Source of the DNA: Ilumatobacteraceae bacterium
Lineage (GTDB): Bacteria; Actinomycetota; Acidimicrobiia; Acidimicrobiales; Ilumatobacteraceae
DNA length: 34,045 nt
NCBI GenBank assembly: GCA_017856815.1
Contig: JAFMEI010000006.1
Coordinates: forward strand, 1 to 34,045
Direction: 5' to 3'
Within the stretch, counting starts at the first letter, position 1. Each line of letters begins with the position of its first letter. Below are positions 30,884-34,045 of this stretch, piece by piece. A model generated the notes under the pieces. That model was not told the DNA's origin, did not search any database, and was given only the letters and a program-made list of their open reading frames with translations. The position numbers and the translations under genes are program-made.

Positions 30884-31174
30884 TCAGGTGCGTTGGAACA
30901 CGATTCCGTGCCCGCCCTCGGGGTAACTCCAACTGATCGCACCTTCTTTGTTGCAGACGAGATAACAAGTCCCGCACTCAAAGCACTGTTCATAGTTGAA
31001 GACAATTCCGCCAGCTGCAGTAGGCACAAACAAATTTGCGGGACACGCTGTGACGCATTCAGTGGTTGAGCATTCAGCACAAACCTTGCCATCCACCACG
31101 ATGTGAGCGCGCTCGTGCACACGAAATTCCGAGTGTGCCATCCGCTCTTCGAATGAAATCTGTTGCTGACTCAT
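30884..31174 (-). CDS. FixX-like ferredoxin protein with two Cys clusters
   Basis: The 96-aa protein resembles FixX, the ferredoxin partner of FixC / ETF-quinone oxidoreductase. Two Cys groups are present: Cys32, Cys35, Cys40, Cys44 (C-x2-C-x4-C-x3-CP) and Cys64, Cys67, Cys70, Cys74 (C-x2-C-x2-C-x3-C). These are enough for two iron-sulfur clusters, although the last group has Asn instead of Pro after its final Cys. The ending SWSYPEGGHGIVFQ is the FixX-type C-terminus. ATG 31174 overlaps the fixC-like stop by 4 nt. It would carry electrons between the ETF flavin and the FixC flavin/quinone site at the inner membrane surface. Confidence 0.88.
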   Translation of the reverse strand: MSQQQISFEERMAHSEFRVHERAHIVVDGKVCAECSTTECVTACPANLFVPTAAGGIVFNYEQCFECGTCYLVCNKEGAISWSYPEGGHGIVFQRT

Positions 31175-32475
31175 CCAAAGCTCCTAAATCCGGTCCATCC
31201 ATCTCGCGCAAGATCCGACAGTTTCACACCGGCTCGCTTGCGCTCCTGTTTCAGGATACGACGAATACCAGGCTTTGGCTTGGGGTTGTCAACGGTGAAC
31301 ATGCGTTCAACAAGATTGGCAACCATCTGTGGGTACAAGTGCTGCACGCGATCGGACAACACCAGATGTGGGGCGTGCCTCAGTTTCTTGTGGTCCTGGA
31401 GCACAAAGGTGTTCTCGAGCCGTTTGCGGTATCCAGCGAGGCCCGATGCGTTGCAGTTTCCTGACTCAATTGCTTCCACGGCAGCTTCACCGGCGTACAT
31501 TCCTGATGCCATCGCAAAGTTGACACCTTCCAGCCAGATTCCTGCCGCTAGACACATTGCTGCGGCATCCCCGGCAACCATCAGACCGTCGGCGGTCAAC
31601 TTGGGCATCATTTCATAGCCAGCTTCTGGAATCACGTGAGCTGAGTACTCCTTGATTTCGCCGCCTTTGATTAATGGAGCGATCGCCGGGTGTGCTTTTA
31701 GTTTCGCAAGTATTTGTTCGGGCCGAGTTTTTTGAGCAGCAAGCTTCGAAAGTTTGAGTACAACACCGACCGCGACGGTATCGAGTTGGGTATATACAAA
31801 GCCCCCACCATTAACCCCATTGGTTCCGCCCAGAATTTCAATGTCAACACCTTCACGATCGGTCACAGCAAAACGCTCATCAATCGTTTCTTTTGGCAAA
31901 GAGATTGTCTCTTTTACACCGAGTGTGTAATTGTCAGCATCAACATCGGGATATAGACCGGCTTCTTTCGCTAGAAAACTGTTCACTCCATCGCAGGCGA
32001 TGACGATAGGTGCAGTTAAATCACCATCGGGTCGGTCAGTATGCACTCCGGTGACCGCACCGTTTGTGTGGCGTATGAGCCCGGTCACGGTGGTTGAGGT
32101 AACCAGCACTGCGCCAGCTGCGACTGCATGGTCAGCGAGCCACGCATCAAAGTCCGGTCGATATGCGGTTGCGCCGTTGTACGGCGGCGCCCCCCAATTT
32201 TGTGAGCGAAAGTCAATCGTGAGTGCCTGTGTGTCTGTTAGCAACATTGTTGAGCGCCGAGTGACCCAGCGCTGAATTGGCGCCTCTTCCCACCAATTCG
32301 GGATCAACTCGTCAAGAATGCGCGGGTACACAACTCCGCCGTACATGTTTTTTGATCCAGCGAAGGGTCCGCGTTCAATCAGCGCTACTCGTTTTCCTGC
32401 GCGCGCTAAAACAATTGCCGCACACGAACCCGCCGGGCCAGCACCAACAACAATGGCGTCAAAGTCCGTACTCAT
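31171..32475 (-). CDS. FixC / ETF-quinone oxidoreductase-like FAD protein
   Basis: The 434-aa FAD-dependent oxidoreductase starts with the dinucleotide fold AIVVGAGPAGSCAAIVLARAG (first Gly of GAGPAG at 11), then GSKNMYGGVVYPR, a FixC hallmark, YRPDFDAWLADHA, and VAGDAAAMCLAAGIWLEGVNFAM, the second FAD site. This matches FixC and the flavin domain of ETF-ubiquinone oxidoreductase, which pass electrons from ETF to quinone with FixX. Full length for FixC; the iron-sulfur part is the separate gene downstream. ATG 32475 overlaps the etfA stop by 4 nt. It links the operon to the membrane quinone pool, an inference from family function. Confidence 0.92.
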   Translation of the reverse strand: MSTDFDAIVVGAGPAGSCAAIVLARAGKRVALIERGPFAGSKNMYGGVVYPRILDELIPNWWEEAPIQRWVTRRSTMLLTDTQALTIDFRSQNWGAPPYNGATAYRPDFDAWLADHAVAAGAVLVTSTTVTGLIRHTNGAVTGVHTDRPDGDLTAPIVIACDGVNSFLAKEAGLYPDVDADNYTLGVKETISLPKETIDERFAVTDREGVDIEILGGTNGVNGGGFVYTQLDTVAVGVVLKLSKLAAQKTRPEQILAKLKAHPAIAPLIKGGEIKEYSAHVIPEAGYEMMPKLTADGLMVAGDAAAMCLAAGIWLEGVNFAMASGMYAGEAAVEAIESGNCNASGLAGYRKRLENTFVLQDHKKLRHAPHLVLSDRVQHLYPQMVANLVERMFTVDNPKPKPGIRRILKQERKRAGVKLSDLARDGWTGFRSFG

Positions 32476-33392
32476 GCTGCACCAGCGTTTCTGCCAAGTC
32501 GTTGTTCTAGTTCTGCAACTACAGCATTTGCATCACAAACAATCGCAAGATCCGACATTTGCATCATCGGGCAATGCGGATCGGTATTCACACTGATCAC
32601 ATGATCGGGTTGACCGAGTCCACTGGTGTGTTGAACAGCACCAGAAACTCCAAAGGCAATGTACAAATCTGGATCAACAACAACGCCGGTGGTACCAATT
32701 TGGCGTGAGTGACCCACCCAGCCTCGGTCCGTCACCACACGTGTGGCCCCCATAGAGGCTCCAAGTTCAGCAGCGATGTTTCCGAGTTGGCCAAACACCG
32801 ATTCATCGAGGAGTCCTGCGCCGCCCCCGAAAATCCGTTTTGCTTCGGCAAGATCCATCGTGGCTGCGTCAGGCTCGCGTTCTTCAATAAACGCGACATC
32901 ATTTCCATTACCGAGGTGTAACTCAACCGCCGTTATCTGTAGTGGACCATCTACCGAGACAGGGGAGTGGAGCCCTGGCATCACACTCGCTACACAGTGA
33001 CCAGATGTTCGAACGAGTTCCATCGCGAGCCCACCCCAACGCGCCATCTGAATTTCAAGTTCACCATCTTGGTTTTTGATCTCTGCCACTGAGCCGAAGT
33101 AGGCGCAGCCGCTTGCAGCCGCTATCCGCGGGGCAAGGTCGCGACCATCAGGACATCCAGGTAGAACGATGATCTCCTCACCGATGTGTCCATGGAGCGC
33201 AGTACTCCATGCATCGGGGCGAAACTTTCCAACTTCTGCACAGCTAACTTCATTAGCCAAACCAGCAAGTTCTTGTGCCGCGGCTTGGGTGCCTTCCCCA
33301 ATCAGCAGAATGCCACCCTGGCCATATTCGGAGGCGACTTCAGCGCCGCCAGCGGGCAACCTTCCACCCCGAACAGGTACAACTACGAACAC
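32472..33392 (-). CDS. Electron transfer flavoprotein alpha-subunit-like protein
   Basis: The 306-aa EtfA/FixB-like protein has an N-terminal Rossmann-like domain (1 to about 175) and a C-terminal FAD domain. The latter shows GASMGATRVVTDRGWVG, QIGTTGVVVDPDLYIAFG, VSGAVQHTSGLG and VISVNTDPHCPMM, aligned with the EtfA FAD motif. It pairs with the EtfB-like protein four genes on. The order etfA-fixC-fixX-etfB differs from the classic fixABCX order. The GTG 33392 start has TAGCGT 6 nt upstream, so this gene is probably the first in a leaderless transcript running through mftF. Confidence 0.9.
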   Translation of the reverse strand: MFVVVPVRGGRLPAGGAEVASEYGQGGILLIGEGTQAAAQELAGLANEVSCAEVGKFRPDAWSTALHGHIGEEIIVLPGCPDGRDLAPRIAAASGCAYFGSVAEIKNQDGELEIQMARWGGLAMELVRTSGHCVASVMPGLHSPVSVDGPLQITAVELHLGNGNDVAFIEEREPDAATMDLAEAKRIFGGGAGLLDESVFGQLGNIAAELGASMGATRVVTDRGWVGHSRQIGTTGVVVDPDLYIAFGVSGAVQHTSGLGQPDHVISVNTDPHCPMMQMSDLAIVCDANAVVAELEQRLGRNAGAA

Positions 33393-33398
33393 ACCTCA

Positions 33399-33404
33399 AC
33401 GCTA
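33399..33404 (-). promoter_or_regulatory. Leaderless-type -10 box (TAGCGT) for the etf-fix-mft operon
   Basis: On the minus strand TAGCGT is 6 nt before GTG 33392, inside the 38-nt gap after the DedA gene. GAGG lies only 2 nt before the GTG, too close for a ribosome site. No clear -35. Read-through from the DedA gene is also possible. Confidence 0.4.
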
Positions 33405-33430
33405 GTAGGCAAGGCACGAAATGCCCGAGG

Positions 33431-34045
33431 TCAACGGGGTCGGTTGTGGCGGATGTATCGGATGACCTCGATAATTACGGTTATCGATATGGCGGTCAGG
33501 AAAGCGACGATAAATGCAAGTGTGTGGTTGTCCTCAAAGGCTTTGCCACCGAAGTACCCAAGTGTTGCGGCGTAACTCGCCCAAATCACCGACGCCACGC
33601 CGATCCATCGAGCAAACCAACGATGTTCCTGTTCGGTCGTTCCACAACTGATCGTGAGAATCGTGCGTCCACCTGGAATGAAGCGCCCAGTTATGAGCAG
33701 CAAGCCTCCGCGTTGTTCGATCTGGTTATGAGCCCATTGAAGACGTTGTCGCCCCTTCTCAGTTCGGTCGTAGCGACGGTGGATGCGTTCACTAAATGAA
33801 CGGCCAATGAGATATGCGATGTTGTCGCCAGAGAAGGCGCCACATGCGCCTGCAGCAATTACCAACGGGAGAAAAAGCTTTCCATCCTCTGCGCCACCTG
33901 CACCAGCAGCGACACCTCCGATGATCACCATTGTTTCGCTGGGTACGACTGGGAGAACGGCATCCAACAAAGCAATAGAAAAGATGATCAGGTAGAAGGT
34001 TGGATCGGATGAAAACTCCTTCAGCCAATCGAAGAAGTCATTAAC
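33431..34045 (-). CDS. DedA / VTT-domain family membrane protein, N-terminus cut by window edge
   Basis: The frame is open to the right edge (205 codons) with no plausible start; the first hydrophobic segment (FYLIIFSIALLDAVLPVVPSE) already begins inside it, so only a few residues are missing. The VTT pattern is clear: the PVVPSE turn, GACGAFSGDNIAYLIGR, the amphipathic re-entrant GRFIPGGRTIL and C-terminal membrane spans. Some DedA/VTT proteins flip undecaprenyl phosphate or phospholipids; the role here is unknown. Same strand as the etf-mft operon, 38 nt upstream. Confidence 0.85.
   Translation of the reverse strand, partial: VNDFFDWLKEFSSDPTFYLIIFSIALLDAVLPVVPSETMVIIGGVAAGAGGAEDGKLFLPLVIAAGACGAFSGDNIAYLIGRSFSERIHRRYDRTEKGRQRLQWAHNQIEQRGGLLLITGRFIPGGRTILTISCGTTEQEHRWFARWIGVASVIWASYAATLGYFGGKAFEDNHTLAFIVAFLTAISITVIIEVIRYIRHNRPR

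Noticed and set aside
30876-30977. 34-residue N-terminal extension of the EtfB-like protein
   Set aside because: It runs over the ferredoxin coding region, is Arg/Gln-rich and is unlike EtfB.
30066-33392. Reading the Etf/Fix set as a nitrogen-fixation fixABCX operon
   Set aside because: Gene order differs, no nif or fix regulators are present, and the operon continues into mycofactocin genes.
28067-33430. Possible MftA precursor peptide gene in the mycofactocin operon
   Set aside because: All genes overlap or are within 8 nt, and the 38-nt gap upstream of etfA cannot encode it; mftA must be elsewhere.

Overview
This window looks like chromosomal DNA of a gene-dense, moderate-GC (about half G+C by eye) actinobacterium, most plausibly an aquatic, somewhat streamlined member of the Acidimicrobiia. 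That placement is an inference from several traits: an F420-type LLM oxidoreductase, mycofactocin genes, a CYP125/124-like P450, many GTG starts, recurrent leaderless-type -10 boxes (TANNNT 6-7 nt before the start codon), 4-nt gene overlaps throughout, and convergent gene ends 0-16 nt apart or overlapping. No tRNA, rRNA, insertion sequence, CRISPR array, phage gene or origin was seen. No gene-free stretch reaches 300 nt; the longest is the 132-nt ung/ROK gap.

Layout. (1) 1-5987, mixed metabolic genes: a truncated LLM flavin oxidoreductase, a SnoaL-like protein with an SDR dehydrogenase, a secreted subtilase with Fn3-like domains coupled to a 4,5-DOPA-type extradiol dioxygenase, and a DUF7064/7065-like lipocalin-type protein. 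(2) 6005-16295, a compact purine operon: purS-purL fusion, purQ, purC, purF, a purD-purM fusion, purN and guaB, nearly all joined by ATGA/GTGA overlaps. (3) 16299-20857 (minus strand): aldehyde dehydrogenase, P450, a protein with homing-endonuclease-associated repeats, and an Nramp-related transporter lacking the usual metal-ligand Asn and Met. (4) 20899-22800: aguB and aguA, converting agmatine to putrescine. (5) 22801-28077: sulfatase, SRPBCC protein, uracil-DNA glycosylase, ROK kinase, alanine-racemase-like protein and a DUF4395 membrane protein. (6) 28067-34045 (minus strand): a tightly coupled operon in the order EtfA, FixC-like, FixX-like, EtfB, MftE, MftF, preceded by a partial DedA protein.

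The most interesting system is region 6. Two mycofactocin maturation enzymes, MftE and MftF, share one overlapping operon with a complete ETF/ETF-quinone-oxidoreductase-like set. This suggests that reduced mycofactocin, or its dehydrogenases, pass electrons to the quinone pool through this set. Second is the PurD-PurM fusion followed directly by purN, the same D-M-N order as the eukaryotic GART trifunctional protein, in an operon that also fuses PurS to PurL.
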